Shown: positions 9,837 to 20,557, numbered from the stretch's first letter. The stretch: DNA of 64,000 bases from an uncultured Clostridia bacterium (GCA_947628085.1 CANQYM010000001.1:124001-188000), one strand, 5' to 3'. The notes: generated by a model from the sequence alone, not told the origin. Numbers and translations are program-made.

Positions 9837-10802
9837 TTATCTTGTGTATCCAACATCCTCTGATCCCTCAAGGTTCTCAACAAATTCTTGTCTTGCTGTA
9901 CTGATTGATTCAATTTCACTTGAATTTCCTGCACTTACTAAAGAAGGTTGACTTTCTCTATTTGGATCTATTGCAGGTTCAAAATATCTTGTTCTGTTAT
10001 CTGCAACATATTGTGCCCATAAGTTCTTTCTAGCTTCTTCTCTTATGTTAGGGTCTGTATTAATTAATGTTAAAACATCACCACTTACTGTATAGTTTGG
10101 TATTGCTGCATTTTGTAGGCCAGCTTCAACATATTGAATTGCATAAAGTTTTGAACCTGTTATTGTATATGATTCTACAATAGCATTGCTTAATGTTAAT
10201 ATTTCTTCTTCTGTTAATTCTAGCCATAGTGATTGTACATTTGTACCTACAACAAATTTTTTAGATAAAACTATGTAATCTTGACCATTTGGTAAAGATA
10301 GTCTTATGTCTATGTAATCACCATTAACTAATTGTGATGGTAAAACAATCATATTATATTCTTGAATTCTAGTAGTATCTGTTCTTTCACTTTCAACATC
10401 GTTTACCATATTTTTTGTTACGATTGTTCCAGCTGGTACATCTATTTTCATAGTTAATGTCTTTTTCTTTTCTGCACCTTTGTCATCTAACTTTGTAACT
10501 ATTTCTCCATCTTTATTTACGTATTCCCAATCATCTGCACTTATAACTTCTTCTTGATTTACATTTGTTCTAACAGTTGCTGTTGTAAAATCTTCATCAA
10601 AATTAATTTCTTCTCCTGACTTCAAATCTCTAGAAGCAACAACGTAACTTACTTGTAATGCACTTATTTCGTTAAATTCTTCCTTTGTTTTTTTCATTTG
10701 AATCATTAAAACTGCTACAACTGCGCCCATTGCTATCAGTGCTACTAAAAATCCTATTAAAAATGATAATCTTGCTCTTCTTTGCATCGGATTAACTGCC
10801 AT
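9837..10802 (-). CDS. CpaB/RcpC-like protein (SAF-type domain)
   Basis: 321 aa; N-terminal TM then VSYVVASRDLKSGEEINFDEDFTTATV...DVPAGTIVTKNMV; first gene of the Tad-like operon. Confidence 0.75.
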   Translation of the reverse strand: MAVNPMQRRARLSFLIGFLVALIAMGAVVAVLMIQMKKTKEEFNEISALQVSYVVASRDLKSGEEINFDEDFTTATVRTNVNQEEVISADDWEYVNKDGEIVTKLDDKGAEKKKTLTMKIDVPAGTIVTKNMVNDVESERTDTTRIQEYNMIVLPSQLVNGDYIDIRLSLPNGQDYIVLSKKFVVGTNVQSLWLELTEEEILTLSNAIVESYTITGSKLYAIQYVEAGLQNAAIPNYTVSGDVLTLINTDPNIREEARKNLWAQYVADNRTRYFEPAIDPNRESQPSLVSAGNSSEIESISTARQEFVENLEGSEDVGYTR

Positions 10803-10963
10803 GATAAATTCCTCCCTTTATTACAGAAAATTCTTTTTTATATTCATTTTGAGACTATTTTTTCTCATACCATTTATTTTATTCTACAATAATTGACCTT
10901 CAAAATCAATAAACAAGCTCAGTTGTAATGAAAACTTATTTTTTCTGTAACTTTATTGTTACA

Positions 10964-11839
10964 TTATTTAAGTACATATTTTTTTATTGCTTCTAACACT
11001 CCTTCAGAATTGTTATCAGCAACAACTGCATCTGCTATTTCTTTCATTTTAGGATTGCTGTTTCCCATTACTACACCAAGGCCCGCACCCAAAATCATTT
11101 CTTGATCATTAATATTATCACCTATTGCTATTACTTCTTCTTTTTTTATGTTTAATTTTTCTAAAAGATATTCTATAGCTGTCCATTTATTAACATTTTG
11201 ATTAGTTATTTCTGTGTAGTAATATTGAATATCTACATCTTCAGTTCCATCCTTTATTTTTTTTCTAGACATGTATGCAACTTCTAATACATCTATCCCT
11301 TCTATTTCTTTTAATTTTTTCATAATACTATTGAAAATAAATTTAGATTCATCACACACTGTAATTTTTAAAAATTTTTCCTTGGAAGATTGTTTTATAT
11401 ACTCTTCAATATTTTGTACTATGTTTATATGAGTTCTTCTTTCCTCAACTTTTTTTATGTTTTCTTTATGATAAAATAAAATATTATGACTTAAAGAGCT
11501 TGCAATAACTTCATCTTCTGTATATACATTATAAAAAAAGCTATTAGCTTCACAAATTCTAGCAATTTGCAAAACTTGTTCTTTGCTTAAAAATCTATCA
11601 TATAAAATTTTTTGATTTTGAATATCAAAAACAGCAGCACCATTTCCAGAAATTAAATAATTATCTATACCAAGTTCTATGGCTATGCTTTCTGTTGAAC
11701 TAATTGGTCTTCCAGAAGCAAGCACTACTTCCGTTCCTTGATTTTTAGCTTCTTTTAAAGCTTTTTTGGTATTTTCTGAAACTTCTCCAAAAGAATTAAG
11801 TAATGTTCCATCTAAATCTATTGCCATTAACTTGTACAT
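10964..11839 (-). CDS. Cof-type HAD hydrolase
   Basis: 291 aa; MAIDLDGTLL, VLASGRP, IGDNINDQEMI motifs. Confidence 0.95.
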   Translation of the reverse strand: MYKLMAIDLDGTLLNSFGEVSENTKKALKEAKNQGTEVVLASGRPISSTESIAIELGIDNYLISGNGAAVFDIQNQKILYDRFLSKEQVLQIARICEANSFFYNVYTEDEVIASSLSHNILFYHKENIKKVEERRTHINIVQNIEEYIKQSSKEKFLKITVCDESKFIFNSIMKKLKEIEGIDVLEVAYMSRKKIKDGTEDVDIQYYYTEITNQNVNKWTAIEYLLEKLNIKKEEVIAIGDNINDQEMILGAGLGVVMGNSNPKMKEIADAVVADNNSEGVLEAIKKYVLK

Positions 11840-12075
11840 ATACGTTCTCCTTTATATTATATTCGTTTTTTATTATATCATTAAACTTTTTTTTGACAAT
11901 ATGATTTTATGTATTTAAATATATCATTTTAGTTTCAAAATTTTAAAAAAATAAAATTGATAATAAAAAAATGTTAAAATAATTTTGTCTTATAGTATAA
12001 TTTATCTTTAATTTATCTTTGCATATTACTAAAATAGTTTTGTTTTATAATAATTTTACGATTATAAAGTAAAAA

Positions 12076-12093
12076 GGCGAGATAATTCCCGCC
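12076..12093 (-). terminator. Rho-independent terminator downstream of the SASP gene
   Basis: Minus strand GGCGGGA-atta-TCTCGCC followed by TTTTTACTTT. Confidence 0.75.
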
Positions 12094-12116
12094 TCCTTAC
12101 TTAATTTAGAACAAAC

Positions 12117-12317
12117 TTATTTATTTGTCATTTGGTTTTCAGCTTGTTCTATTAATTTTTTAACCATGTTACCACCGATTCTACCAGCGTCTCTAGCTGA
12201 TATATTTCCGTTATAACCGTTTTTTAAATTAACACCAACTTCACTAGCAACTTCATATTTGAATTTTTCTAATGAATCCATAGCTTCTGGAACTACGTTT
12301 TTATTACTTCTTGCCAT
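12117..12317 (-). CDS. Alpha/beta-type small acid-soluble spore protein
   Basis: 66 aa; MARSNKNVVPEAMDSLEKFKYEVASEVGV...GNISARDAGRIGGNMVKKLIEQAE is typical of SASP. Confidence 0.97.
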   Translation of the reverse strand: MARSNKNVVPEAMDSLEKFKYEVASEVGVNLKNGYNGNISARDAGRIGGNMVKKLIEQAENQMTNK

Positions 12318-12490
12318 TCTAATTCACCTCCGAAATTAATAGTGGATTCTACTTTGTTTTAACAAATTGCTTCACACTATTGCTTGAAAAATAAATTAAT
12401 TATAAAAATAATTAATTCATTTTCAATATATATGTTGTGTAAATTAGAATTTTTTAAACAAGTAATTTTTGGAAAATAAAAAGTGAAAAG

Positions 12491-12521
12491 CAAAAACTCT
12501 TCTTTTAAAGAAGAGCTTTTA
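12491..12521 (-). terminator. Rho-independent terminator downstream of hpf
   Basis: AAAAGCTCTTCTTTAAAAGAAGAGTTTTTGCTTTT on the minus strand. Confidence 0.75.
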
Positions 12522-12567
12522 TTTTCCAGTTTCTGATTCTTTTAAAAATTTGCTCATTGGTTGCGCA

Positions 12568-13116
12568 TTAAACTTCTGGTTCTACTAATCCATAATTGTT
12601 GCTATCTTTTAATTTAAAAATTACATTTACTTTTCCTGTGTCTACATTAACAAATGTAAAGAAAATATTTCCTTTTCTTTCTTTTAATTTTATTTTTGCA
12701 TCCTCTATTGAAATTGGTTTAAGATCATAAGCTATTGATTTTATAACTTCTTCTTCAATTTGCTTATCTGAATTCATTCCATCCATATTCATTTGCTTTA
12801 AAGAAGAATCTTTCATCATTTTTTCTCTTTTAGCTTTTGTTTTTCTAATTTGACCTTCAAGAATATCTATATCTTTATCTATTGATGCATATAAATCTTT
12901 ATCTTCTGTAACAGCTTTATAAGAAAATCCTTTAACTGAAACATACATTTCAGCAATTTCAGAAGATGCGTTTTCTTTTTTTATTGTAACTGTTACGTCT
13001 ATATTTTCATCTGCATAATATTTTTCTACTCTAGTTAATTTTTTTGCTACATAATCTTTAATTGCTTCTGTAGCTTTTAATTCTTTTCCTGTTATAGTAA
13101 TGTTCATAATAATCAC
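12568..13116 (-). CDS. hpf: Ribosome hibernation promoting factor, long form
   Basis: 182 aa; MNITITGKELKATEAIKDYVAKKL... and C-terminal domain FFTFVNVDTGKVNVIFKLKDSNNYGLVEPE. Confidence 0.95.
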   Translation of the reverse strand: MIIMNITITGKELKATEAIKDYVAKKLTRVEKYYADENIDVTVTIKKENASSEIAEMYVSVKGFSYKAVTEDKDLYASIDKDIDILEGQIRKTKAKREKMMKDSSLKQMNMDGMNSDKQIEEEVIKSIAYDLKPISIEDAKIKLKERKGNIFFTFVNVDTGKVNVIFKLKDSNNYGLVEPEV

Positions 13117-13196
13117 TCCTTTTTATTTTTGTTTAGTAAAAACATTATATAAGTAAATGCATTATTTTGCAAGTAAATTATTTTTTCCTTTTTTCA

Positions 13197-13365
13197 TTCT
13201 TCTGCTATATTTATAATAACTTTAACTCGTGACTTGCTGTCGCAATCTTCTTTTAATTAGAAAAAATTTCAAACGCAAATAAAGATTGCTCCAATCGCAC
13301 TCCGCTTACGCTTCGTTTGGTCGCTGCGCGTCACTTATAAAGTTATTATAAACATAGCAGAAGAA
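13197..13365. repeat. 169-bp inverted-repeat element (28-bp terminal arms, 27/28 match) in the hpf-recO intergenic region
   Basis: Arms TTCTTCTGCTATATTTATAATAACTTTA (13197-13224) and TAAAGTTATTATAAACATAGCAGAAGAA (13338-13365); nested GCAATCTT/AAGATTGC stem; GC-rich right half. Confidence 0.75.
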
Positions 13366-13384
13366 AGAAATGAATTAATAAATC

Positions 13385-14113
13385 TTATAAAATTTTCTCT
13401 AGCTTATATTCCTTTTCCAATTTCTCATTTAAATAAACATTCGCTATTAGTTCAAGTTCTTTTCTGCAATTTTCTGAAAGCTCAAAAGAAAATATTTTTT
13501 TAGGATCCGCTTTCATAATGTAAATAAGAGCATTTCTTGTAGGATCACTTAATTTTAAACTGCCTGTATCTTGTTTAGCACAAGAGCTGCATTTGCAACC
13601 ATTATCTTTTATGCTAAAAAAGTTTAAATTTTCTTTTGTTTTACAGCTAACACATTCTGTTATGTTTGGTGCAAAGCCTAAAATTTTAAGAAGTCTCATT
13701 TTAAAAACAGATGTTATGAAATCTAAATTCTTGTCTGTTTCTGAAATCATATATAAAGTGTTTAAAAATAATTTTAGAGTGTTAAAAGAATTTTGATTTT
13801 CTGTTGTTACATCATTTATTATTTTAGTTATATATGAAGCATAAGTTAGTTTATCTAAGTCTGTTCTAATGTTATAAAACATTTCTATAGTTTCACAAGA
13901 ATTCATTGTATATGTATCTGAACCTTTGAATAACATATATTCTCCAAAGCATAAAAATTGGGTACCGCTAAGAAGAAGACTTTTTGGTCTTCTAGAGCCT
14001 TTTGCACTGCACCCAATTTTTCCTAAATTAGGGGTTAAGATTGTAAGCATCTTATCAAAATCCCCCATATTATTTTCTGCTATTACTATTCCATTTACTT
14101 TTACTTGTTTCAT
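13385..14113 (-). CDS. recO: DNA repair protein RecO
   Basis: 242 aa; VKVNGIVIAENNMGDFDKMLTILTPNLGKIGCSAKGSRRPKS..., CXXC cluster ECVSCKT...CKCSSC. Confidence 0.93.
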   Translation of the reverse strand: MKQVKVNGIVIAENNMGDFDKMLTILTPNLGKIGCSAKGSRRPKSLLLSGTQFLCFGEYMLFKGSDTYTMNSCETIEMFYNIRTDLDKLTYASYITKIINDVTTENQNSFNTLKLFLNTLYMISETDKNLDFITSVFKMRLLKILGFAPNITECVSCKTKENLNFFSIKDNGCKCSSCAKQDTGSLKLSDPTRNALIYIMKADPKKIFSFELSENCRKELELIANVYLNEKLEKEYKLEKIL

Positions 14114-14282
14114 TTAATACTACCTTCATATTTTCTTCTATATTCTCTACTTCTTTAAATTCCAAGTAAGAATTTATGTTTCCAGTTTGTTTAAAAGTAT
14201 TCCACGCTAAATTTTTTATCATGTTACTTCTTTCTCCTTCTTGAATTTATCTTTTGTAATTTTAGAAGATTTATACTGGTAT

Positions 14283-15185
14283 TTATTTTAATTTAAATTT
14301 ATTTACTATATTATCTTTTTCTTGCCAATCTTCCTTTACTTTAACCCAAACTTTTAAATTTACTTTAGTTCCAAGCATTTCTTCAATATCTTTTCTTGCG
14401 AAGCTAGCTATTTTTTTCAAAAGATTTCCACCTTTTCCAATAATTATTCCTTTATGTGATTCTCTTAAGCAATATATTGTTGCATCTATGTCGTGAATTT
14501 CTTCTCCTTTAGTTGTTGTTCTTTCTTTAAAGCTTTCTATTTCAACATAAATGCCATGTGGCACTTCATCTTGCAAGAAAAGCAAAGCTTTTTCTCTAAT
14601 TATTTCTTCTGAAATTTGCTTTACAGTTTGGTCTGTGTATTCATCATCTGAATAATATTTTGGTCCTTCTGGTAAAAGATTTACTAGCTCTTTTATTAAA
14701 TCATCTGTTCCCGATTTCTTTTCAGCTGATATTGGCAATATGGCTTTAAAATTATATTCTTTACTATAAATATTTATAAGATTTAATAGTTCTTGCTTTT
14801 TTACTAAATCTATTTTGTTAATTACTAAAATACAAGGCTTTTTGCTTTCTATTATTTTATCTAATATTCTTCTATCTCCTCTGCCAATTTCTTTTGATGT
14901 TGCTTCAATTAGAAAAACAATTACGTCTACTTCTGCAAACATATTAAATGCAGTTTCCACCATAGTTTTGCTAAGCTTAGTTTTTGGTTTATGTATTCCT
15001 GGTGTATCTGTAATTATTATTTGATAATTTTCATCATTTAAAATTGCTTTAATGGCAGTTCTTGTGGTTTGAACTTTGTTTGCTGTTATTGCTACTTTTT
15101 CTTTAACTAATGCATTTAATAAAGTAGATTTTCCAACATTAGTTCTCCCCACTAAAGAAACAAAGCCTGATTTGAATTCTCCCAT
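14283..15185 (-). CDS. era: GTPase Era
   Basis: 300 aa; GRTNVGKSTLLNAL, DTPGIHKPK, NKIDL, KH domain IIIGKGGNLLKKI. Confidence 0.97.
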   Translation of the reverse strand: MGEFKSGFVSLVGRTNVGKSTLLNALVKEKVAITANKVQTTRTAIKAILNDENYQIIITDTPGIHKPKTKLSKTMVETAFNMFAEVDVIVFLIEATSKEIGRGDRRILDKIIESKKPCILVINKIDLVKKQELLNLINIYSKEYNFKAILPISAEKKSGTDDLIKELVNLLPEGPKYYSDDEYTDQTVKQISEEIIREKALLFLQDEVPHGIYVEIESFKERTTTKGEEIHDIDATIYCLRESHKGIIIGKGGNLLKKIASFARKDIEEMLGTKVNLKVWVKVKEDWQEKDNIVNKFKLK

Positions 15186-15286
15186 ATTTTTCCTTTTCTT
15201 GTTATTGCATTTTTTGTATTGTGCATTTTCTATTTTATATATTTTATATATTTTATTTTTTTATATTTTTTCTGCTCCTTTTAATT

Positions 15287-16363
15287 TTACTCTGTAATTG
15301 AAACATCTGCATCTATTGGGCACACATTAACCCATGTGTTTCCATCATTTACATTTATTTCATTACCCTCTAAATCTACATATTTTGTTTGTTCTTTTCT
15401 ATCTGTTTTATTACATTTAATTTTTATTGCTTTACCATTTGTTATATAATATCCATCAAGCTCTCCAACTGTTACAACATCTTGCCTTCCTTTATTTTCC
15501 TTATCATCTAAAGTATAGTTTCTAGCAAATGTTATTATAATATTTTTTGTTGTAACATCTTCTTTTGAAACTTCGTCTGTCATTTTCTTATTTTTTGAAT
15601 ATCTTGTATATCTTTTTGTTTCTGGATTATATTCATATTTAACTTTATGTCCTGTTGCATAAGGTATTGTTATATTATTTGCAACAATTGCATCAGGGCT
15701 ATCTAAATTAACCTCTTCTGGAACATAGTTTAACACACTTTCTTTTTCAGATGTTGTAGCATATTTTTTATCTTGAGCAATTTTTAAAATTGATTCAGTA
15801 TTTGTATATGCATCATGAGGTGCTTTTTTGTGTTCTACTCTCCAATATAAAGAAGTGGCGGTTTGTGGCTTTCCTGTATCATAAACTTGTCCATTTATAT
15901 TATTTATTCCAAATAATGCCATATCTCCTTGAGCTTGAGGACTCATTCCAAGATGTGCATAAATAGCATCATTTTCCATAGCATAGTCTAAGAAATAGTG
16001 TCTTGAGCTTCTAATTGGTCCTACAGAATCTGCATCTACTCCTTTAAATAATGCCATTAGTCTAGTTTCTCCACCTTCAACTATTATTTCATAAATCACA
16101 TAAGCTTTATTAATTGAAGCTTGTGGTTGTGCATTTGTGTTGTTATCTATCATGAATGCAATTGGTCTTGCATTTCCATTGAAAATTTTAATTTGTGGTT
16201 TTGCTGGCTCTGGCTCAGGTGCCTCTTCCTCCACATCTGCTTTTGAAATGCTGTCATCCACTGGTGTTTCTTTTTTTGAATTACGCGTTAATAAAAAAGC
16301 TGGAATAGCAATTAATATTACAATTACTACTATGATTACAATTTTTTTCATAAGTACCCCCAA
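15287..16363 (-). CDS. DUF3048 (YerB-like) domain protein
   Basis: 358 aa; N-terminal TM; ARPIAFMIDNNTNAQPQASINKAYVIYEIIVEGGETRLMALF...GPIRSSRHYFLDYA. Confidence 0.88.
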   Translation of the reverse strand: MGVLMKKIVIIVVIVILIAIPAFLLTRNSKKETPVDDSISKADVEEEAPEPEPAKPQIKIFNGNARPIAFMIDNNTNAQPQASINKAYVIYEIIVEGGETRLMALFKGVDADSVGPIRSSRHYFLDYAMENDAIYAHLGMSPQAQGDMALFGINNINGQVYDTGKPQTATSLYWRVEHKKAPHDAYTNTESILKIAQDKKYATTSEKESVLNYVPEEVNLDSPDAIVANNITIPYATGHKVKYEYNPETKRYTRYSKNKKMTDEVSKEDVTTKNIIITFARNYTLDDKENKGRQDVVTVGELDGYYITNGKAIKIKCNKTDRKEQTKYVDLEGNEINVNDGNTWVNVCPIDADVSITE

Positions 16364-16467
16364 AACTATCTTTATTAGTTTATTTATAATAAAATTTTTA
16401 TTATTTTTCTAGTTTATTATATTTTTTATTAACTTTAATATTAAATTAAAAGACTTGTTTTTTATAT

Positions 16468-16848
16468 TTATTTAATGAAAAGATTTATTATTTTAGGTAA
16501 AAAAATTAATATTCCAATTATAACAGAAAGTATTGAAACAATAAGCACACTAGCAGATGCAACATCTTTTGCTATTTTTGCTTTTTCATTGTATTCTTCT
16601 GTATATAAATCTACCACTTCTTCTACTGTTGTGTTTATAAATTCAGCAAATAAAACTATAAAAATAATGAAAATAACTATTATTAATTCTATTAAACTAA
16701 CTTTTAATAATATACTAGCTAGTATTGCCAATAGCGCAAAAACTAATTCTATTTTTATGTTATTTTCATTTTTTATAACAAATTTTATTCCATTAATTGA
16801 ATTTTTGAGAGCTTTTAAAAAATTTTGATTTTTCCACTTATTTTTCAT
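16468..16848 (-). CDS. dgkA: Diacylglycerol/undecaprenol kinase family protein
   Basis: 126 aa; FIVLFAEFINTTVEEVVDLYTEEYNEKAKIAKDVASASVLI. Confidence 0.92.
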   Translation of the reverse strand: MKNKWKNQNFLKALKNSINGIKFVIKNENNIKIELVFALLAILASILLKVSLIELIIVIFIIFIVLFAEFINTTVEEVVDLYTEEYNEKAKIAKDVASASVLIVSILSVIIGILIFLPKIINLFIK

Positions 16849-16936
16849 TTTAACCTCAGAAATAAGCTTATTTTAAAATTTGAAACCGTGCTTAATTTTT
16901 AGTTCTTAATTTCTAATATCTTAAATTTTTAAACTT

Positions 16937-17410
16937 CTAGTTTCTTAATATGTTTAAGCTTTCTAATACTTTTTCCTCTTTTTCTCTCATTTGTTTTTTA
17001 TCTGATTCTTCTATGTGATCTTCTCCCATTAAATGATAAAAGCCATGAACTATCATATATGAAAGCTCTCTTTCAAAGCTATGACCATATTCCACAGCCT
17101 GCTCTTTTACTCTATCTACAGAAATTACTATATCTCCTAGAACTTCTTCATGTTCTAGATTTTTCAAATTTGGTATTTCTTCTTTTTCAAATATAGGAAA
17201 AGAAAGCACATCTGTTTCTTTATCTATATTTCTATATTTTTTGTTTAAATCTTTAATGTTTTTAGGTGTTGTTAAAGTAATGCTCATATATAAGTTAGAA
17301 TTTTGTAAATTTTCAATTTCAAAGCATTTGCTCACAACTTTATTTATTAATTCTTCACATTCTATATTTTCTTTTAAATCTAAATACTCTATTTCTACAA
17401 CCTTTTTCAT
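16937..17410 (-). CDS. ybeY: Endoribonuclease YbeY
   Basis: 157 aa; YRNIDKETDVLSFP, LGDIVIS, HGFYHLMGEDH. Confidence 0.95.
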   Translation of the reverse strand: MKKVVEIEYLDLKENIECEELINKVVSKCFEIENLQNSNLYMSITLTTPKNIKDLNKKYRNIDKETDVLSFPIFEKEEIPNLKNLEHEEVLGDIVISVDRVKEQAVEYGHSFERELSYMIVHGFYHLMGEDHIEESDKKQMREKEEKVLESLNILRN

Positions 17411-17416
17411 TTATAT

Positions 17417-18604
17417 TTATCCTTTTTTAATAAAGTGTCCATTAAATTCTCTAGAAGGAGCGCCTTTTACAACTCTCATTGCACCTAATGCTACTAATTT
17501 ATTTTTATAGAATTTTCTAACTTCAGCATATTTTTCATATTCATCTGCTGTGTCGTGCAATTCTCTTTTTAAAGATAATATTTCTTTTTGATCTGAAGAT
17601 TTTGTTTTGCTATATGCATCCCAGAACTTTTTATATACGTCTCTTTCTTCTGGTTTGTCCCAATAAATTTTTGTTGATAATAATTTTACATTATAATCTT
17701 CAATTAGTTTTAATAAAAGTTTATAAACTGCTTCTTGCTTTTCTTCTGTAGGTGCTGTAGAAATAAGATTTCTTGTATCTTTTAAAAGTTTGCTATAACA
17801 TTGTTCTGCTGCAACTAGTGGCAAACTATGTGTGAATAGAACTCTACTTAAGCCAAGCAAAATCATATTTTTTTCAAGAAAATCTTTTTCATCTAGTTTT
17901 CCTACGCTAAATTTTTCATATTCTTCATATTCTTTTAAAACTTTAGCATATTTTTCTGTTCCTTCAACTCTAAATTTTATAGGTAAAATTGTTTTTATAT
18001 AGTCTTCTAAAGTTTCAAATATTTTTTTGTAAAGATCTACTTGATTAATTCTTTTTGCAAGCATTCCATCTGCTAGTTTTACAGAATAATTTTTTAGTAT
18101 GCCTTTATATATAGAATCCATTTTTTCTACATATATTGGTTCAAATTTTTTAACTATTTTTTCTTTTTTGTTTGCAGTTAAGCCATCGTAGTCTAAATCT
18201 ATTAAGAATTTTTGCTTTCTATATTTGTATTCTAAATATTCAGTGTCTTTTAAATGAACAACATTATAATAATTTGCTAAGGCATCTTTCTCAAAAACAG
18301 AAGCCATATGATTTTTAACTTTTTTGTAGATTGAATCCATAATATATTTATCTATTGATTCTAAATATAGTGTGTAGCTTTCATCATATCTGTTTTGAAG
18401 TTGATCTTTTTTGCTAACATCTGTTATATTTTCAGCATTTTTTACTTGCTCAAAATATTTAATAACACTACTTCTTTTTATGTTTATCATCATTCCGTTA
18501 ATACCTATTTTTGTAGGTGTTAATAATTTTGTTAATGTACTAGAAACTTTACTAAAAAAAGTTGTGTCATTAGAAAGTACTCTCAAACCTCTTTCTTCAG
18601 CCAT
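17417..18604 (-). CDS. Protein of unknown function
   Basis: 395 aa intact ORF between ybeY and yqfD; no family recognised. Confidence 0.8.
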   Translation of the reverse strand: MAEERGLRVLSNDTTFFSKVSSTLTKLLTPTKIGINGMMINIKRSSVIKYFEQVKNAENITDVSKKDQLQNRYDESYTLYLESIDKYIMDSIYKKVKNHMASVFEKDALANYYNVVHLKDTEYLEYKYRKQKFLIDLDYDGLTANKKEKIVKKFEPIYVEKMDSIYKGILKNYSVKLADGMLAKRINQVDLYKKIFETLEDYIKTILPIKFRVEGTEKYAKVLKEYEEYEKFSVGKLDEKDFLEKNMILLGLSRVLFTHSLPLVAAEQCYSKLLKDTRNLISTAPTEEKQEAVYKLLLKLIEDYNVKLLSTKIYWDKPEERDVYKKFWDAYSKTKSSDQKEILSLKRELHDTADEYEKYAEVRKFYKNKLVALGAMRVVKGAPSREFNGHFIKKG

Positions 18605-18618
18605 TTTATTCCCTCCTA

Positions 18619-19806
18619 TTATAATTTTGTTTTTATTCCAATTTTTTCTCTAAGTCTATATTCTAATTTAACATTTATTCCATCGGGCTCTACTTCTACA
18701 TTTATATTTCTATTTTTGTTTTCTTCTTCATATTTAGAAATTTCAAATTCTTGTTCAAGCTCTTGCTCTAGCTCATTTTCTATTTTTTGTTTTAGCTCTT
18801 CCTCTGAATAAGTTTTGCTTTCATTTTTTAGTTCTACATATCTAGTTGTTTTTATTTCGATTGGAAGATAAAAATTAGAAAAAAACTTTACTTTTTGATT
18901 TGCCACTATTGTATCATAATTTTCGAATTTTGAAACCCCTTTATTTAAATTTATTTTAAATTTATTTATACAAATTTCGTTTTTTTTCTGTTCGTTTCCA
19001 GTTTTTAATGTAATATTTTGCACAAACTCCTCTTTTCTCTCTTTTGTGCAGTAAATTTCGCCAAAAACATCTGCCTCTGCATGAACATTTCTTACTCCCA
19101 TATTTTCTCCTTCCATAACCCCCTCAACTAGAATATCGCCTTTTTTTACTTCATCTCCCACATCTACTCTTGCTGTTCCGCTTTGAACAACAATTTTTGA
19201 AATTACAGCATCTTTGCTTGCCACAATATTGCATATTTCATTTTTATCAATAATCTCTGGAATTTCAGTTGCTTCTTCAACTCTAATTACTGCATTTGTT
19301 CCCTTTATATTTATTCCTATCCAAGCTAAATCTTTTCTGTTTAGTCTTATGTCATTACTTATTTTTTGAATATCAATTCCAGATTTTAATTTTCCAACAC
19401 TTATTCCATATTCTTTTACTAAATTTAAAATTTCTTGTTTGCTTAAATTTTCATTCCCAATAATTTCAACATTCCAAATAAATTTTGTTGCTATAAAAAT
19501 AAAAATTGCAATTACTAAAATAGCAATTGCAAAAATTTTTCTTTTCCTATATCTATTAATAAAAAAAGGAACTCCTGATTTCTTTTTAATTTTAAGTTTA
19601 CACTTAGTTTGTTTCGCAATATGTACTATTTCTCTAAAATCAGATTTTAGAATTTTGGCTTTTATATATGTGATTTTTTCTCTTTTCAAATCTTTAATAA
19701 AGATTTTTTTATTTTTGCAAATATTCAAAAATCGTTCTATAAAAAAGCCTTCAACTTCTATCGTTATATATCCTGCAAAAAACATATATATTATTTTAAA
19801 AATCAT
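18619..19806 (-). CDS. yqfD: Sporulation protein YqfD
   Basis: 395 aa; VEGFFIERFLNIC... single TM then FIWNVEIIGNENLSKQEILNLVKEYGI; syntenic with yqfC. Confidence 0.9.
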   Translation of the reverse strand: MIFKIIYMFFAGYITIEVEGFFIERFLNICKNKKIFIKDLKREKITYIKAKILKSDFREIVHIAKQTKCKLKIKKKSGVPFFINRYRKRKIFAIAILVIAIFIFIATKFIWNVEIIGNENLSKQEILNLVKEYGISVGKLKSGIDIQKISNDIRLNRKDLAWIGINIKGTNAVIRVEEATEIPEIIDKNEICNIVASKDAVISKIVVQSGTARVDVGDEVKKGDILVEGVMEGENMGVRNVHAEADVFGEIYCTKERKEEFVQNITLKTGNEQKKNEICINKFKINLNKGVSKFENYDTIVANQKVKFFSNFYLPIEIKTTRYVELKNESKTYSEEELKQKIENELEQELEQEFEISKYEEENKNRNINVEVEPDGINVKLEYRLREKIGIKTKL

Positions 19807-19930
19807 AAGTTCTCCTTTTAATTATTAGTTTAGTCAAAATTTAAAGCTATTACCTAATAATAAATTATTTCTTAGCTAGAAAATTTATAGCTATTAGCTT
19901 AATTGTAAATTTGTATATTATTAAATGAAC

Positions 19931-20073
19931 TTTTGGATTTGAAAGTAATTCGAATTAGAAATTCTTAGATTATAAAATGAGGGATGTTCGAAGGCAAATC
20001 GAAGATTTGAGCAACGAAAGAGGCGCATTTTATAATCTTAGAATTTCTATGAGAATTAGCTTGAACGGAAAAA
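19931..20073 (+). repeat. 143-bp palindromic intergenic element, copy A
   Basis: Differs from the reverse complement of 59932..60074 at 2 of 143 positions; internal arms GAAATTCTTAGATTATAAAATG / CATTTTATAATCTTAGAATTTC. Confidence 0.9.
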
Positions 20074-20133
20074 GTTTATTTAATAATATACAATTTACAA
20101 TTTTAATAATTAAAAATTAATAGTTAATAAATG

Positions 20134-20415
20134 CTAATTTTTATTCTCAAAATCTATATTCTCAATTTTCCCAGTAACAACAATATCATCATCTGTCATT
20201 TGATTTAATTTCAAATTAAATCCATTTATATTTATGTTCCCAATCTGTGTACTTATTTTTGCAAAAAAGTCTTCATATTCTAAAATACCTTTAAAATTTT
20301 CTATTAGGATTTCATCAAAACCTGTTATTGTAATTTTAGGTGCACTACTTATAACTTCTCTTGGAATTTCCAAAAATTTACTTACTCTATCATAATTTTT
20401 CATAAAAATCTCCAA
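20134..20415 (-). CDS. yqfC: YabP/YqfC-family sporulation protein
   Basis: 93 aa; LEIPREVISSAPKITITGFDEILIENFKGILEYEDFFAKIST. Confidence 0.88.
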   Translation of the reverse strand: MEIFMKNYDRVSKFLEIPREVISSAPKITITGFDEILIENFKGILEYEDFFAKISTQIGNININGFNLKLNQMTDDDIVVTGKIENIDFENKN

Positions 20416-20442
20416 TCTGCAAATTTAAGTTGCACATAAAAA

Positions 20443-20488
20443 AATAAACCTTTTTTAATTATATATTCTTTTAAAAAAGGTTTATTAC
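20443..20488 (-). terminator. Terminator-like A/T-rich hairpin
   Basis: AATAAACCTTTTTTAA...TTAAAAAAGGTTTATT, downstream of 20558..21088. Confidence 0.55.
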
Positions 20489-20557
20489 TAATTTTAAATT
20501 ATAAAAATGTTAATATTTTAAATTTTTAATTATTTTAAGTTTTCACAAAATTTAATT

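Noticed and set aside
13197-20073. Treating the 13197..13365 and 19931..20073 elements as one repeat family
   Set aside because: Architecture is similar but I could not align the arm or core sequences; kept separate.
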